64,000 bases of DNA from Marinobacterium nitratireducens (lineage in GTDB: Bacteria; Pseudomonadota; Gammaproteobacteria; Pseudomonadales; Balneatricaceae). Position 1 is the stretch's first letter, and the number at the start of each line of letters is the position of its first letter. Made by a program: the position numbers and the translations under genes. Positions 17,534 to 27,096 of the stretch are shown here, piece by piece. The stretch lies in the NCBI RefSeq assembly GCF_014645375.1, contig NZ_BMLT01000007.1:62001-126000 (forward strand). The letters are read 5' to 3'. Below the pieces are notes generated by a model. That model did no database searches, was not told the DNA's origin, and was given only the letters and a program-made list of their open reading frames with translations.

Positions 17534-18553
17534 TCAGCCCGGCACGGGTGCGTCCTCGCGAATCAGCTTCTGCGCTTTGAGCGCTTGCCAGAAGTCGGCC
17601 GGAATCTCCTCGGCGATCCAGGCGAGGTTCTGTTGCAGCTGCTCGACCGAACGTGTGCCGGGAATGATCGACGGAATCGCCGGGTGGGCCAGCACGAACT
17701 GCAGAGCCGCGGCCGGCAGCGAGACGTTGAAGCGGCTGCACACGGCTTCGATGCTGGATACGCGCTGCAGGATCTCGTCGGAGGCGGGCGCATAGTTGTA
17801 CTTGGCGCCGGGCCGGGCGCCTGTTGCCAGAATCCCGCTGTTGAACCCGCCGCCTACTACCACCGCGGCATTGCGCTGCTCGCACAGTGGCAGGAATTCG
17901 TTCAGCGACTCCTGCTCCAGCAGAGTGTAGCGACCGGCCAGCAGGAAGCAGTCGAAATCGCCCTGCTGCAGTGCCCGATGACAGACTTCCCATTCGTTGA
18001 CACCGACACCGATTGCCTTGACGACACCTTCGCGTCGAAGGTCCTCAAGCGCCCGGTAGGCCCCCTCCATCGCTTCTCGAAACCTGGCGGGTTGCGCGTC
18101 GGGGCCGTGGGTGAAGATATCGATATCATGAATGAAGGCGATGTCGATGCGCTCCAGCCCCATGCGCTGGATGCTGTCCTCGATTGAACGCTTGGCGCCG
18201 TCGTAGGAGTAATCGAAGTGCATGGCGAATGGCAGCCCGTCGACCCAGGGCGAGAAATCGATCTCGTTTCGGGGCCGGGGCGTCAATAGGCGTCCGACCT
18301 TGGTGGAGAGCACGAACTCGTCACGAGGATACCAGCGCAGCGCCTCGCCAACCCGTGCCTCGCTCAGGCCGTGGCCATACATCGGCGCGGTATCGAAATA
18401 TCGCAGGCCGGCGTCCCAGGCGGCTTTCAGCATGCCTCTTGATACGTCTTCGGTAATGGGTTGAAAGATGTTTCCGATGGGGGCAGCGCCATAGCCCATG
18501 GCGCTGACGTTCAGCTCCACTCGGCCGAACCGCTGTGGCGTGGCAGGCTTCAT
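17534..18553 (-). CDS. Aldo/keto reductase, aldose 1-dehydrogenase type
   Basis: A 339-residue AKR of the D-threo-aldose/L-fucose 1-dehydrogenase type. These oxidise aldoses to lactones with NAD(P). The tetrad region is FDTAPMYGHGLSEARVGEAL with Asp and Tyr, STKVGR has the Lys, and IHDIDIF stands where the His is expected. ELNVSAMGYGAAPIGNIF is close to the subfamily N-terminus. ATG at 18553 with AGGAGA upstream. It diverges from the CoA-transferase gene over the operator at 18744-18765. Sugar oxidation is the best guess for its role, and it fits the ABC transporter. Confidence 0.85.
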   Translation of the reverse strand: MKPATPQRFGRVELNVSAMGYGAAPIGNIFQPITEDVSRGMLKAAWDAGLRYFDTAPMYGHGLSEARVGEALRWYPRDEFVLSTKVGRLLTPRPRNEIDFSPWVDGLPFAMHFDYSYDGAKRSIEDSIQRMGLERIDIAFIHDIDIFTHGPDAQPARFREAMEGAYRALEDLRREGVVKAIGVGVNEWEVCHRALQQGDFDCFLLAGRYTLLEQESLNEFLPLCEQRNAAVVVGGGFNSGILATGARPGAKYNYAPASDEILQRVSSIEAVCSRFNVSLPAAALQFVLAHPAIPSIIPGTRSVEQLQQNLAWIAEEIPADFWQALKAQKLIREDAPVPG

Positions 18554-18735
18554 ATCTTGTCTCCTGTGGACGATCGCGGCTTTATTCTATTGCAATGTAA
18601 CCAAATAGATACTTTGTGGCAAGGAGATAGATACCTGTTGCGTGCTGGCGGGACTGGCAGAGCAGCGGTGCTTCTTCCAGGCCTGTCATTGTCTCCGCGT
18701 CCGGGATCCCTTTTCTGCGTAACATTTCTTTCCGG

Positions 18736-18765
18736 TTGACAAAGTAACTAACCAGTTAGTAATCT
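18736..18765. promoter_or_regulatory. -35 box and TetR-type operator between AKR and CoA-transferase genes
   Basis: TTGACA (18736-18741) is followed by the operator ACTAAC-CA-GTTAGT (18747-18760) with flanking AGTA and AATCT. TAATCT (18760-18765) may be the -10 at 18-bp spacing, so the repressor would sit between -35 and -10. It can control both divergent units. Confidence 0.72.
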
Positions 18766-18837
18766 GCTGCTGTATTGATCGGCGTGCGATGACTGTTGGG
18801 TCGCAGCGGTCCTGGCTCAGTTACGGAGGCATAAGAA

Positions 18838-20355
18838 ATGAAGACCAAGCAGTTGAACGTGGACGAGGCGGTTGCCCGTATTCCCGATGGCGCGACCATC
18901 GCGCTGACCGGCTCGGGCGGCGGGTTGCTCGAGGCAGATCTGGTATTTGCGGCGCTGGCCGAGCGTTTTCGCCGTACAGGCCACCCGCGCGACCTGACCC
19001 TGGTCCATGCGCTGGGTATCGGTGACGGCAAGGGCGGCGGTCTGGGCCACTTCGCCCAGAAGGGGATGGTAAAGCGCATCATCGGCGGTCACTGGTCCTG
19101 GGCGCCCGAGCTCCAGCGCATGGCGCGGGAGGGTGAAATCGAAGCCTACACACTGCCTGCCGGTGTTATCTCAACGCTGTTGCGCGAAGTCGGTGCCGGG
19201 CGCCCGGGCGTGATCACGCCGATCGGACTGGGGACCTTTGCCGATCCGGAGCACGGCGGCGGAAAAGTCGGTCCTGCCGCGAGCGAAGATATAGTCGAGC
19301 GCATCGAGCTCGATGGTCGTCCCTATCTGCGCTATAAGCCGATCAGGGTCGATGTCGGCATCGTTCGCGGCTCCCGTGCCGATCTGCACGGCAATATATC
19401 CACCGCCGACGAGCCGGCCGACATGGATGCCTATGCCGTGGCGCTGGCCGCGCATAACTGCGGTGGCTTCGTGATCGGCCAGGTCAAGGAGATACAGAAC
19501 GGTCCCTTCGTGCCGGCGCGCCAGGTGACAATCCCCGGCGTTATGGTCAATGTGCTGGTGCATCACCCCGAACAGCGCCAGAGCTACGCCGGTGAATATG
19601 ACCCGGCCATTTCGGGCCAGGCGCTGCCGAAGGGTCGTGCCGAGCGCAAGGAGGGACCGAGCGGGATACGCCGTATTATCGCCAGCCTGGCGGCGCGGGA
19701 GTTGAAAGCGGGGATGACCGTGAATTATGGCTTCGGTATTCCCGGTGGTATTTCGGCGGTCAGCGACCCTCAGGTGATCAGTAACTGCTGGGAGATGGTC
19801 GAGCAGGGCATCCACAACGGCGAGCTGCTCGATGGTGCGCTCTTCGGTGCCGCCCGATATCCGCAGGCGATCGTCAGCTCGCTGGAACAGTTCGATTTCT
19901 TCGCCGGTGGCGGTCTCGATATCGCCTTTCTCGGTATGGGCGAGATGGATGCGCAGGGCAACGTCAACGTCTCCCAGCTGGGCGCGTCTGTGGTCGGCCC
20001 GGGTGGTTTCGTGGAGATCACCCAGGGCGCCCGCAAGGTCGTGTTCTGCGGCAGCTTCGAAGCCAAGGGGCTGGATGTCGCCGTTGAAAACGGTGCGCTG
20101 AGGTTCAACTCGATGGGGGAGATTCCCAAGCTGGTGGACCAGGTACGGCATGTCACCTTTAGCGGCGCCGAGGCAATCCGGCGCGAGCAGGAGGTGTTCT
20201 ACGTGACCGAGCGGGCCATATTCCGCCTGACCGGAGAAGGCGTGGAGCTGGTGGCGGTGGTAAAGGGCGTCGATGTGCAGCGGGATGTCATCGAGCGCAT
20301 GGCGTTCCGACCGCTGGTGCGGGACGTCGCCGAGATTGCGCTCGCAGGTTGCTGA
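18838..20355 (+). CDS. Family I CoA-transferase (YdiF/propionate CoA-transferase type)
   Basis: Transfers CoA between acyl-CoA and a free carboxylic acid, 505 residues with fused alpha and beta halves. The N-terminal half has TGSGGGLLEADLVFAAL and the glycine-rich GIGDGKGGGLGHFA. The active-site glutamate lies in VEQGIHNG at residue 322, close to the glutamate position I recall for the Clostridium enzyme (about 324). It has GGAGG upstream of the ATG. It activates an acid in the pathway; acetate, propionate or a pathway acid are all possible. Its neighbours (enoyl-CoA hydratase, acyl-CoA dehydrogenase, ETF) support CoA-thioester chemistry. Confidence 0.9.
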   Translation: MKTKQLNVDEAVARIPDGATIALTGSGGGLLEADLVFAALAERFRRTGHPRDLTLVHALGIGDGKGGGLGHFAQKGMVKRIIGGHWSWAPELQRMAREGEIEAYTLPAGVISTLLREVGAGRPGVITPIGLGTFADPEHGGGKVGPAASEDIVERIELDGRPYLRYKPIRVDVGIVRGSRADLHGNISTADEPADMDAYAVALAAHNCGGFVIGQVKEIQNGPFVPARQVTIPGVMVNVLVHHPEQRQSYAGEYDPAISGQALPKGRAERKEGPSGIRRIIASLAARELKAGMTVNYGFGIPGGISAVSDPQVISNCWEMVEQGIHNGELLDGALFGAARYPQAIVSSLEQFDFFAGGGLDIAFLGMGEMDAQGNVNVSQLGASVVGPGGFVEITQGARKVVFCGSFEAKGLDVAVENGALRFNSMGEIPKLVDQVRHVTFSGAEAIRREQEVFYVTERAIFRLTGEGVELVAVVKGVDVQRDVIERMAFRPLVRDVAEIALAGC

Positions 20356-20365
20356 GACGCCCGCC

Positions 20366-21013
20366 TCAGTCGGGCCGCAGTGAACGCAGTACGGTATCGA
20401 TATTGAACTGCAGGCGTGCTTCGAGCGCCGCCGGGTCCATCAGGTCGCGGTCGTAGATGATGGATCCGGTAAAGCGGTTGGTCAGGTAATAGTAACCGAC
20501 GGCCGCAATGGTGATGTTGAGCTGAACCGGGTCGACATCGGCCCTGAAAATACCTTCCTGCGCGCCCCGGTCGAGAATGTCGCCCACCATGCTGACCATA
20601 TTGCTGTGGGCCTCGCGGATGACCTGGGAGTTCTTCAGGTGCTTGGCCCGGTGCAGGTTCTCGCTGTTGACCAGGGTCAGAAACTCGGGGTTCTTCAGGT
20701 AGTACTCCCAGGTAAAGCGCACCAGCTTTTCGATTGCCTCGCGCGGCGGAAGCTGCTCCAGGTTGAGCTTTTTTTCGGCGGTCCGGATATCCAGATAAGC
20801 ATCTTCGATGACTTTCTGGAACAGCTCCTCCTTATTGCCGAAGTAGTGGTAAATCATGCGCTTGTTCGATTTCGCGCGATCGGCCACTTCGTCAATGCGG
20901 GCACCGCCGAAGCCTTTTATGGAAAATTCCTTCTTGGCCGCCTGAAGGATGCGTTTCTGCGTCGCTTCCGGGTCCCGGGATCTCGATTTAGCTGCTGGAG
21001 TGTCCGTCGCCAT
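20366..21013 (-). CDS. TetR-family repressor 1
   Basis: A 215-residue regulator. The N-terminal DNA-binding domain includes RDPEATQKRILQAAKKEFS and the helix-turn-helix ARIDEVADRAKSNKRMIYHY. The C-terminal part (HLKNSQVIREAH, ADVDPVQLNITIAAVGYYY) is the ligand and dimer domain. The 29.8-kb regulator shares most of this text, so the two are recent paralogues. ATG at 21013. A copy of the cluster operator (21146-21166) lies between this gene and the divergent enoyl-CoA hydratase gene. It is a strong candidate for the repressor of the whole regulon. Confidence 0.9.
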   Translation of the reverse strand: MATDTPAAKSRSRDPEATQKRILQAAKKEFSIKGFGGARIDEVADRAKSNKRMIYHYFGNKEELFQKVIEDAYLDIRTAEKKLNLEQLPPREAIEKLVRFTWEYYLKNPEFLTLVNSENLHRAKHLKNSQVIREAHSNMVSMVGDILDRGAQEGIFRADVDPVQLNITIAAVGYYYLTNRFTGSIIYDRDLMDPAALEARLQFNIDTVLRSLRPD

Positions 21014-21145
21014 GGTTGTGATTCTGTCCCTTCAGCTCGTGGTTCAAAGCATGCTTGATACCGTTCTTGTGGCGGTTTTGCAAGGTTATCGCTCTGGCGA
21101 AATCTTCCGCACGGCAGGCTGGAGACCTCTGAAAACTCGTGATAG

Positions 21146-21168
21146 TATACTAACCAGATAGTTACTTA
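21146..21168. promoter_or_regulatory. TetR-type operator between tetR 1 and enoyl-CoA hydratase genes
   Basis: ACTAAC-CA-GATAGT (21149-21162) followed by TACTT, a close match to the shared operator. It ends about 12 bp before the GTG start of the rightward gene, so that mRNA has little or no leader unless the promoter overlaps the site. Confidence 0.7.
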
Positions 21169-21178
21169 TGGTGATGGT

Positions 21179-21940
21179 GTGATTGTATTCGAGGTAGCGG
21201 ATTGTATCGCCCGGCTGGAGATTCGCCGGGCCGGGCGTTGCAATGCGCTGACTGCATCGATGCTGGAGCAGCTGAACCAGGCGCTGGGTCACATCGAAAC
21301 GAACCCGCAGGTACGGGTGGTTCTGATCAGTGCGGAGGGAGAACGCTTTTTCTCGTCCGGCGCCGATATCGACGACTGGGGTGATCTGGATGCGCAGGCG
21401 ATGGGGCACCGTTGGATCCGGCAGGGCAATCGCGTGTTTCAGCGTCTGGCCGAGTTGCCGGTACCGGTCGTATGCGGCCTGCGGGGGCGCGCGCTGGGCG
21501 GTGGCGCCGAGCTGGCGCTGGCGGCGGACATCCGCATCGCCACCGAGGATGTCGAATTCGGCTTTCCCGAAACCTCGATAGGGGCGATTCCCGGCTGGAC
21601 CGGCTGCGCCCGCCTAGCCGAGGGTCTGGGCATCGCGCGGGCGCGCAGCCTGGTGCTGTCGGGCGAGCTGCTGGATGCCGCGACGCTGCTGGAGTCCGGG
21701 CTGGTGTCCGAGGTCGTGCCGCCACAGGACCTGGAGCAGGCGCTTTACGCCTGGGCCGGGCGCCTCGGGCGCCGTTCCGGTACGGCCATGGCCGCAGCCA
21801 AGCAGGTATTCGGCGCAATGAGTAGCGCCAACAGCTTTGCACCGGTGCACGAGCTGGCCGCAACGGTTTGCCGGGGTTCCGCGGATGGTCAGGAGGGAAT
21901 CGAAGCCTTTCGCCAAAAACGCGCCCCGAAGTTTACATAA
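21179..21940 (+). CDS. Enoyl-CoA hydratase/isomerase (crotonase family)
   Basis: A 253-residue crotonase-fold enzyme acting on CoA thioesters. It has the oxyanion-hole segment RGRALGGGAELALAADIRIA and FPETSIGAIPGW with the expected active-site glutamate. The first oxyanion element is SSGADIDDWGDL. The start is taken as GTG 21179; no ribosome-binding site is obvious and the operator lies directly upstream, so the start is uncertain. The aldehyde dehydrogenase and GMC genes follow closely (22 bp gaps). Confidence 0.88.
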   Translation: MIVFEVADCIARLEIRRAGRCNALTASMLEQLNQALGHIETNPQVRVVLISAEGERFFSSGADIDDWGDLDAQAMGHRWIRQGNRVFQRLAELPVPVVCGLRGRALGGGAELALAADIRIATEDVEFGFPETSIGAIPGWTGCARLAEGLGIARARSLVLSGELLDAATLLESGLVSEVVPPQDLEQALYAWAGRLGRRSGTAMAAAKQVFGAMSSANSFAPVHELAATVCRGSADGQEGIEAFRQKRAPKFT

Positions 21941-21962
21941 CAACAGTACGGAGATCGCACCT

Positions 21963-23480
21963 ATGAGCTTCAACTTTGTCCCGGTCAACATGGCCGATCC
22001 AAGATTGCCCAAGACCGCTACGCGTTACCGCATGTTTATCGACGGGCAATGGACCGACGGCAGTGCAGAGAGCACTTTTGTACGCAACAGCCCGGCTCAC
22101 GGCATCCCGGTCAGCGAGTATCCGCGCGGTGGCAAGGCCGACGTCGAAAACGCTGTATCGGCCGCGCGCAGAGCCTTCGACTCCGGTGTCTGGTCGCGTA
22201 TCAGCGGTGCCGAGCGCGCCGCCGTGCTGCTGAAGGCGGCGAATCTGATTCGCGAGAACGCCGAGCAGCTGGCGCTGGTCGAAACGCTGGAAACCGGCAA
22301 GTCGATTCAGCAGTCGCGTGGAGAAGTTCTCGGCGCCGCCGGTTGCTGGGAGTATGCCGCCGGCATGGCGCGGGCCATCCACGGCGAGAGTTTCAATAAT
22401 CTGGGCGACTCGATGCTCGGTCTGGTGACCCGCGAGCCGGTCGGGGTCGTTGGCGTGATCACGCCCTGGAATTTCCCGTTCTTTATCGCTTCCGAGCGTT
22501 ACCCCTTCGTGCTGGCGTCGGGCTGCACGATTGTCGCCAAGGCCGCCGAAATCACCTCCGGCACCACGCTGATGATGGCCGGGTTGCTCAAGGAAGCCGG
22601 TCTGCCGGACGGCGCCTTCAACGTCGTGACCGGCCCCGGCTCGGTGATCGGCCAGGCGCTGACCGAGCATCCGGCGGTCGATATGGTGTCGTTCACCGGC
22701 TCGACAGCCGTCGGTCAGTCCACCATCGCGGCATCCGCTGCCAACATCAAGAAGCTCGGGCTGGAACTGGGCGGCAAGAATCCGCAGGTGGTGTTCGCCG
22801 ATGCCGATATCGATGCCGCGCTCGATGGCACCCTGTTCGGCCTGCTGTTCAACGGCGGCCAATGCTGCGTCAGTGGCAGCCGCCTGATCGTCGAGCGCTC
22901 CATCCATGCCGAGTTCTGCGAGCGCTTGCTCGAGCGCGCGGCGAAGGTGAAGATCGGCGATCCGCTGAACGACGAAACCCAGGTCGGTGCCATCATCGAC
23001 GAGCGCCAGTATGCGACCATCATGCGCTATATCGGTCTGGGGCGGGACGAGGGGGGCAGGTTGCTGACCGGTGGCGAGGCCCTTGGCGAGAAACCGGGAC
23101 TGTTCATTCAGCCGACGATCTTCGATGGTGTCGACGCCGATATGTCGATTTTCCGCGAAGAGATTTTCGGCCCTGTACTCTGCGTCACACCGTTCGATAC
23201 TTATGATGAAGCCATCCGCATTGCCAACGACTCCTGCTTCGGGCTCGCCGCGAGCGTCTGGACCTCCAACCTGGACAATGCCATTCGCGGTTTCCGTGAT
23301 CTGAAGGCCGGGCGGCTGTGGGTCAACACCACCATCAGCGGTGGTCCAGAGCTGCCGGTCGGTGGCTGCAAGGAGTCGGGTTACGGCCGCGAGACCGGCA
23401 CCTACGGCCTGGACGAGTACACCGAGGTGAAAGCGGTGCACATTCATCTGGGCAAGCGGGCCAAGTGGCTCGCCGATTAA
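21963..23480 (+). CDS. Aldehyde dehydrogenase (NAD(P)-dependent)
   Basis: A 505-residue ALDH of the large superfamily. Motifs: TPWNFPFFIASERYPFVLAS, FTGSTAVGQ for the cofactor site, LELGGKNPQV with the general-base glutamate, and NGGQCC with the catalytic cysteine at residue 302. The ATG at 21963 has GGAG upstream. The gene lies between the enoyl-CoA hydratase and GMC genes in one transcript. It may oxidise the aldehyde made by the GMC enzyme; the substrate is not known. Confidence 0.93.
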   Translation: MSFNFVPVNMADPRLPKTATRYRMFIDGQWTDGSAESTFVRNSPAHGIPVSEYPRGGKADVENAVSAARRAFDSGVWSRISGAERAAVLLKAANLIRENAEQLALVETLETGKSIQQSRGEVLGAAGCWEYAAGMARAIHGESFNNLGDSMLGLVTREPVGVVGVITPWNFPFFIASERYPFVLASGCTIVAKAAEITSGTTLMMAGLLKEAGLPDGAFNVVTGPGSVIGQALTEHPAVDMVSFTGSTAVGQSTIAASAANIKKLGLELGGKNPQVVFADADIDAALDGTLFGLLFNGGQCCVSGSRLIVERSIHAEFCERLLERAAKVKIGDPLNDETQVGAIIDERQYATIMRYIGLGRDEGGRLLTGGEALGEKPGLFIQPTIFDGVDADMSIFREEIFGPVLCVTPFDTYDEAIRIANDSCFGLAASVWTSNLDNAIRGFRDLKAGRLWVNTTISGGPELPVGGCKESGYGRETGTYGLDEYTEVKAVHIHLGKRAKWLAD

Positions 23481-23502
23481 CGAAAGTAGGGTGGAGTTTG
23501 CT

Positions 23503-25089
23503 ATGTACGATTACATCATCGTTGGCGGCGGGTCGTCCGGGTGCGTGCTGGCCGCACGTTTGAGCGAGATGCAGGATGCCCGCGTGTTGCTGCTGGAGGC
23601 GGGGCCGAAGGACCGCAACCCCTACATTCACATTCCCGTCGGCTTCTTCAAGATGACCGGTGGCCCGCTGACATGGGGGCTGAAGACGGCGCCGCAGCGC
23701 CATGTCAACAATCGGGAAATTCCGTTCGCGCAGGCCCGGGTGCTCGGCGGCGGCGGCTCGATAAACGCCGAGGTCTTCACCCGCGGTGCGCGGGAGGATT
23801 ACGATCGCTGGGCCGGGGCTGAGGGTTGCGATGGCTGGTCCTACGATGAGGTGATGCCTTATTTCAAGCGATCGGAAGACAACGAAATCTTTGCCGACGA
23901 GTACCATGGTACCGGCGGTCCGCTGGGGGTTTCGAGTCCCATCAGTCCGAACCGCATGAGCAAGGTTTTCGTGCAGGCCTGCCAGCAGGCCGGACTGCCC
24001 TATAACCCGGATTTCAATGGCGCACGCCAGGATGGCTGCGGCCTGTACCAGACCACAACGCGTAACGCGCGTCGCTGTTCGGCGGCGGTCGGCTACCTCA
24101 ACGGGACCGGCAAGCGTCAGAACCTGGATATCTGGCCCGAGTGCAAAACCACCCGGATTCTGCTCGAGAATGGCAGGGCGGTTGGCGTCGAGTTCGAGCG
24201 CAAGGGGCAGGTGGAGCAGGTGCGGGCGTCCCGGGAGGTTATAGTGGCAGCCGGTGCCATCGGTTCGCCCAAGCTGCTGATGCTGTCCGGCATCGGTCCG
24301 GCCGATCACCTGCGCTCCCGCGGTATCGAAGTACGCGCCGATCTTGCGGGCGTGGGGCAGAACCTGCAGGACCATTTCGGCACCGACATCATCTACGAGC
24401 TGAACGGTCAGTACAGCTTCGACAAGTATGCCAAGCCGCACTGGATGCTGTGGGCGGGTCTGGAATACATGCTGTTCCGAAAAGGCCCTGTTGCCTCGAA
24501 TATCGTCGAGGGCGGTGCCTTCTGGTTTGCCGACAAGGCCTCGAAAACGGTCGACACCCAGTTCCATTTCCTGGCCGGTGCGGGTGTCGAAGAGGGTATA
24601 CCGGCGGTGCCGTCCGGCGCCGGTGTGACGATGAACAGTTATTTCCTGAGGCCCCGCAGCCGCGGATCGGTGACGCTGAGCAGCACCGATCCGACCGCTG
24701 CGCCGGTGGTCGATCCGAACTACCTGGCCGACCCCTACGATCTGCAGATGTCGGTGCAGGGCGTGAAGCAAATGCGGGACATCATGGCGCAAAGCGCCTT
24801 CGCTCCCTTTATCCGCGGCGAACACATGCCGGGTCAGGATCTCCGTAGCGACAAGGATTATGAGAACTACATCCGGCAGTACGGACGCACCTGCTACCAC
24901 CCGGTCGGCACCTGCAAGATGGGCGTGGACGAGATGGCGGTGGTCGATCCCGAGCTTCGCGTTCGGGGCATCGAGGGTCTCCGGGTAGCGGACTCGTCGG
25001 TAATGCCGAGCCTGGTCAGCTCCAACACCAATGCGCCGAGCATCATGATCGGCGAAAAGGCCAGCGACCTGATTCGCGCGGCCGTGTAG
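23503..25089 (+). CDS. GMC-family FAD oxidoreductase (choline dehydrogenase-like)
   Basis: Oxidises an alcohol to an aldehyde or ketone with FAD, 528 residues. It has DYIIVGGGSSGCVLAARLSE for FAD binding, the GMC signature AQARVLGGGGSINAEVF, the active-site histidine in CYHPVGTC (residue 466) and the C-terminal SSNTNAPSIMIGEKASD. The ATG at 23503 has GTGGAG before it. It resembles choline dehydrogenase broadly, but its neighbours do not indicate betaine synthesis. With the ALDH it forms an alcohol-aldehyde-acid oxidation pair. A strong terminator follows. Confidence 0.93.
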   Translation: MYDYIIVGGGSSGCVLAARLSEMQDARVLLLEAGPKDRNPYIHIPVGFFKMTGGPLTWGLKTAPQRHVNNREIPFAQARVLGGGGSINAEVFTRGAREDYDRWAGAEGCDGWSYDEVMPYFKRSEDNEIFADEYHGTGGPLGVSSPISPNRMSKVFVQACQQAGLPYNPDFNGARQDGCGLYQTTTRNARRCSAAVGYLNGTGKRQNLDIWPECKTTRILLENGRAVGVEFERKGQVEQVRASREVIVAAGAIGSPKLLMLSGIGPADHLRSRGIEVRADLAGVGQNLQDHFGTDIIYELNGQYSFDKYAKPHWMLWAGLEYMLFRKGPVASNIVEGGAFWFADKASKTVDTQFHFLAGAGVEEGIPAVPSGAGVTMNSYFLRPRSRGSVTLSSTDPTAAPVVDPNYLADPYDLQMSVQGVKQMRDIMAQSAFAPFIRGEHMPGQDLRSDKDYENYIRQYGRTCYHPVGTCKMGVDEMAVVDPELRVRGIEGLRVADSSVMPSLVSSNTNAPSIMIGEKASDLIRAAV

Positions 25090-25119
25090 CGCTTTAAGCT
25101 TGTCCTGTTTCATTTTTTG

Positions 25120-25152
25120 CGCCCGGCTCGTTCGCGAACCGGGCGTTTTTTT
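25120..25152 (+). terminator. Rho-independent terminator after the GMC gene
   Basis: Stem CGCCCGG (25120-25126) with CCGGGCG (25139-25145), an inner short stem around TTCG, and seven T residues. Confidence 0.9.
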
Positions 25153-25203
25153 ATTCTGTCGGGCTTTGGTGATGGCGGGCGTGAAAGTGATCATTACAAG
25201 TTG

Positions 25204-25250
25204 TTGCCATCTTTCGATCTTGTTGCTAGCATACTAACCAGTTAGTTACT
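25204..25250 (+). promoter_or_regulatory. Promoter and TetR-type operator for etfBA
   Basis: TTGCCA (25204-25209), 17-bp spacer, TAGCAT (25227-25232) with TGC extension. The operator ACTAAC-CA-GTTAGT (25233-25246) follows, then TACTT. It has the same repressor-over-start layout as the sulfatase, porin and ABC promoters. Confidence 0.75.
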
Positions 25251-25294
25251 TATTGTTGTGTAGATGTAAATTCATTCAACTTCGGGAAGTGGCA

Positions 25295-26044
25295 ATGAAA
25301 GTACTGGTAACGGTCAAGCGTGTGCTCGACTACAACGTCAAGGTCCGCGTCAAGGCGGATCAGACCGACGTGGATCTGACCAACGTCAAAATGGCGCTGA
25401 ACCCCTTCTGTGAAATCGCCGTCGAAGAAGCCGTGCGCCTGAAGGAAGCGGGTATCGCCTCCGAGGTCGTCGTCGTCTCCATCGGCCCTAAAGCGGTTCA
25501 GGAGCAGATCCGCACCGCGCTGGCACTGGGCGCCGACCGCGGCATCCAGATCGAAACCGACGCGATGCCGGAATCCCTCTCCGTCGCCAAGCTGCTGGCC
25601 AAGATCGTCGAAGACGAGAAGCCGGGCCTGGTCATTCTCGGCAAGCAGGCGATCGACTCCGACAACAACCAGTCCGGCCAGATGCTGGCGGCGCTGACCG
25701 GCATGGGTCAGGGCACCTTCGCCTCCGAAGTCAAGGTCGAGGGCGAAGAAGTGCTGGTGACCCGCGAAGTCGACGGCGGCCTGCAGACCGTTGGCCTGAA
25801 ACTGCCGGCCATCGTCACCACCGACCTGCGTCTGAACGAGCCGCGCTACGCTTCGCTGCCGAACATCATGAAGGCGAAGAAGAAGCCGCTGGACGTCAAG
25901 ACCCCGGCAGACCTGGGTGTCGAGCTGCGCGCTCACACCGAACTGCTGAAAGTCGAGCCGCCGGCCGAGCGCGCGGGCGGTATCAAGGTGGCTTCGGTCG
26001 AGGAGCTGGTCGAGAAACTGAAAAACGAAGCGAAGGTGATCTGA
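25295..26044 (+). CDS. etfB: Electron transfer flavoprotein beta subunit
   Basis: Small subunit of ETF, 249 residues, binding AMP structurally. It starts [19 protein letters not shown] and contains [16 protein letters not shown] and the [13 protein letters not shown]-type segment, typical of EtfB. The ATG at 25295 has GGGAAG upstream. It is followed after 1 bp by etfA. It accepts electrons from acyl-CoA dehydrogenases, and one such enzyme is encoded at 32280-33410. The TetR-type operator in its promoter shows this ETF belongs to the regulon. Confidence 0.96.
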   Translation: MKVLVTVKRVLDYNVKVRVKADQTDVDLTNVKMALNPFCEIAVEEAVRLKEAGIASEVVVVSIGPKAVQEQIRTALALGADRGIQIETDAMPESLSVAKLLAKIVEDEKPGLVILGKQAIDSDNNQSGQMLAALTGMGQGTFASEVKVEGEEVLVTREVDGGLQTVGLKLPAIVTTDLRLNEPRYASLPNIMKAKKKPLDVKTPADLGVELRAHTELLKVEPPAERAGGIKVASVEELVEKLKNEAKVI

Positions 26045-26045
26045 G

Positions 26046-26975
26046 ATGGCCATCCTGATTGTTGCAGAACACGATAACGCCACCCTGAAAGGCGCTACCC
26101 TCCACGCCGTGTCCGCAGCCGCTCAGATCGGTGGCGATGTCGCCGTGCTGGTTGCGGGTGAAGGCTGCCAGGCCGTGGCCGACGAAGCCGCCAAGGTTGC
26201 CGGTGTCGCCAAGGTACTGCTGGCGGACAACGCCGCCTACGGTCACCAGCTGGCGGAAAACGTCGCACCGCTGGTCGCAGAGCTCGGCAAGGACTTCAGC
26301 CACATCCTGGCGCCGGCCACCACTACCGGCAAGAACCTGCTGCCGCGCGTCGCTGCGCTGCTGGACGTGGGTCAGATCTCCGAGATCGTCGCCGTTGAAG
26401 GTGCCGATACCTTCAAGCGCCCGATCTACGCCGGCAACGCCATTGCCACCGTGAAGTCGCTCGATGCGATCAAGGTCATCACCGTTCGCGGTACCGCGTT
26501 CGATGCCGCTGCCGCTGAAGGCGGTTCGGCTTCCGTTGAAGCGGTTGGCGCCGCACACGACGCTGGCAAGTCCCGCTTCGTGGGCGAAGAAGTCGCCGTA
26601 TCCGAGCGTCCGGAACTGACCGCTGCACGCGTCGTCATCTCCGGTGGCCGCGGTATGGGCAACGGCGAGAACTTCGCGCTGATCGAGAAGGTTGCCGACA
26701 AACTGGGCGCCGCCGTCGGTGCGTCCCGTGCCGCCGTCGACGCCGGCTTCGTGCCGAACGACATGCAGGTCGGTCAGACCGGCAAGATCGTCGCGCCGGA
26801 GCTCTACATTGCCGTCGGTATCTCCGGTGCCATCCAGCACCTGGCCGGCATGAAGGACTCCAAGGTGATCGTCGCGATCAACAAGGACGAAGAAGCCCCG
26901 ATCTTCCAGGTAGCCGATTACGGCCTGGTCGCGGATCTCTTCGAAGCCGTTCCCGAGTTGGAAGGCAAGCTGTAA
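26046..26975 (+). CDS. etfA: Electron transfer flavoprotein alpha subunit
   Basis: FAD-binding large subunit of ETF, 309 residues. It has the C-terminal FAD motif [18 protein letters not shown] and [10 protein letters not shown]-type text ([14 protein letters not shown]), with [20 protein letters not shown]. The start lies 1 bp after the etfB stop, indicating coupled translation. A strong terminator follows, so ETF-QO may be partly separately transcribed. Confidence 0.96.
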   Translation: MAILIVAEHDNATLKGATLHAVSAAAQIGGDVAVLVAGEGCQAVADEAAKVAGVAKVLLADNAAYGHQLAENVAPLVAELGKDFSHILAPATTTGKNLLPRVAALLDVGQISEIVAVEGADTFKRPIYAGNAIATVKSLDAIKVITVRGTAFDAAAAEGGSASVEAVGAAHDAGKSRFVGEEVAVSERPELTAARVVISGGRGMGNGENFALIEKVADKLGAAVGASRAAVDAGFVPNDMQVGQTGKIVAPELYIAVGISGAIQHLAGMKDSKVIVAINKDEEAPIFQVADYGLVADLFEAVPELEGKL

Positions 26976-27047
26976 GAGGGTTGCCGGAAGTACAGGTCTG
27001 GCACTGCCGCACTTCTCCAACAGGTATTCTCGGAAGGCGGCTCTTTT

Positions 27048-27075
27048 GCCCCAGGTTCGCCTGGGGCTTTTTTTT
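27048..27075 (+). terminator. Rho-independent terminator after etfA
   Basis: Perfect 8-bp stem GCCCCAGG/CCTGGGGC with a TTCG loop and eight T residues. It lies just before the ETF-QO ribosome-binding site, so read-through would be needed for cotranscription. Confidence 0.92.
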
Positions 27076-27096
27076 AGTTTGAGGAGGTTGCTGATA

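Noticed and set aside
21933-23447. A 504-codon minus-strand open frame opposite the aldehyde dehydrogenase
   Set aside because: It is the complement of a gene with full ALDH motifs, has no ribosome-binding site and has an odd histidine/glutamine-rich composition.
21963-25089. ALDH plus GMC pair as betaine synthesis genes (BetB/BetA)
   Set aside because: The neighbours, regulator and operator do not fit choline metabolism, and the sulfatase resembles YidJ more than choline sulfatase.
23335-25194. A 619-codon minus-strand open frame opposite the GMC gene
   Set aside because: It is the antisense shadow of a GC-rich gene; the plus-strand frame has all GMC motifs, and the antisense protein matches nothing recognisable.
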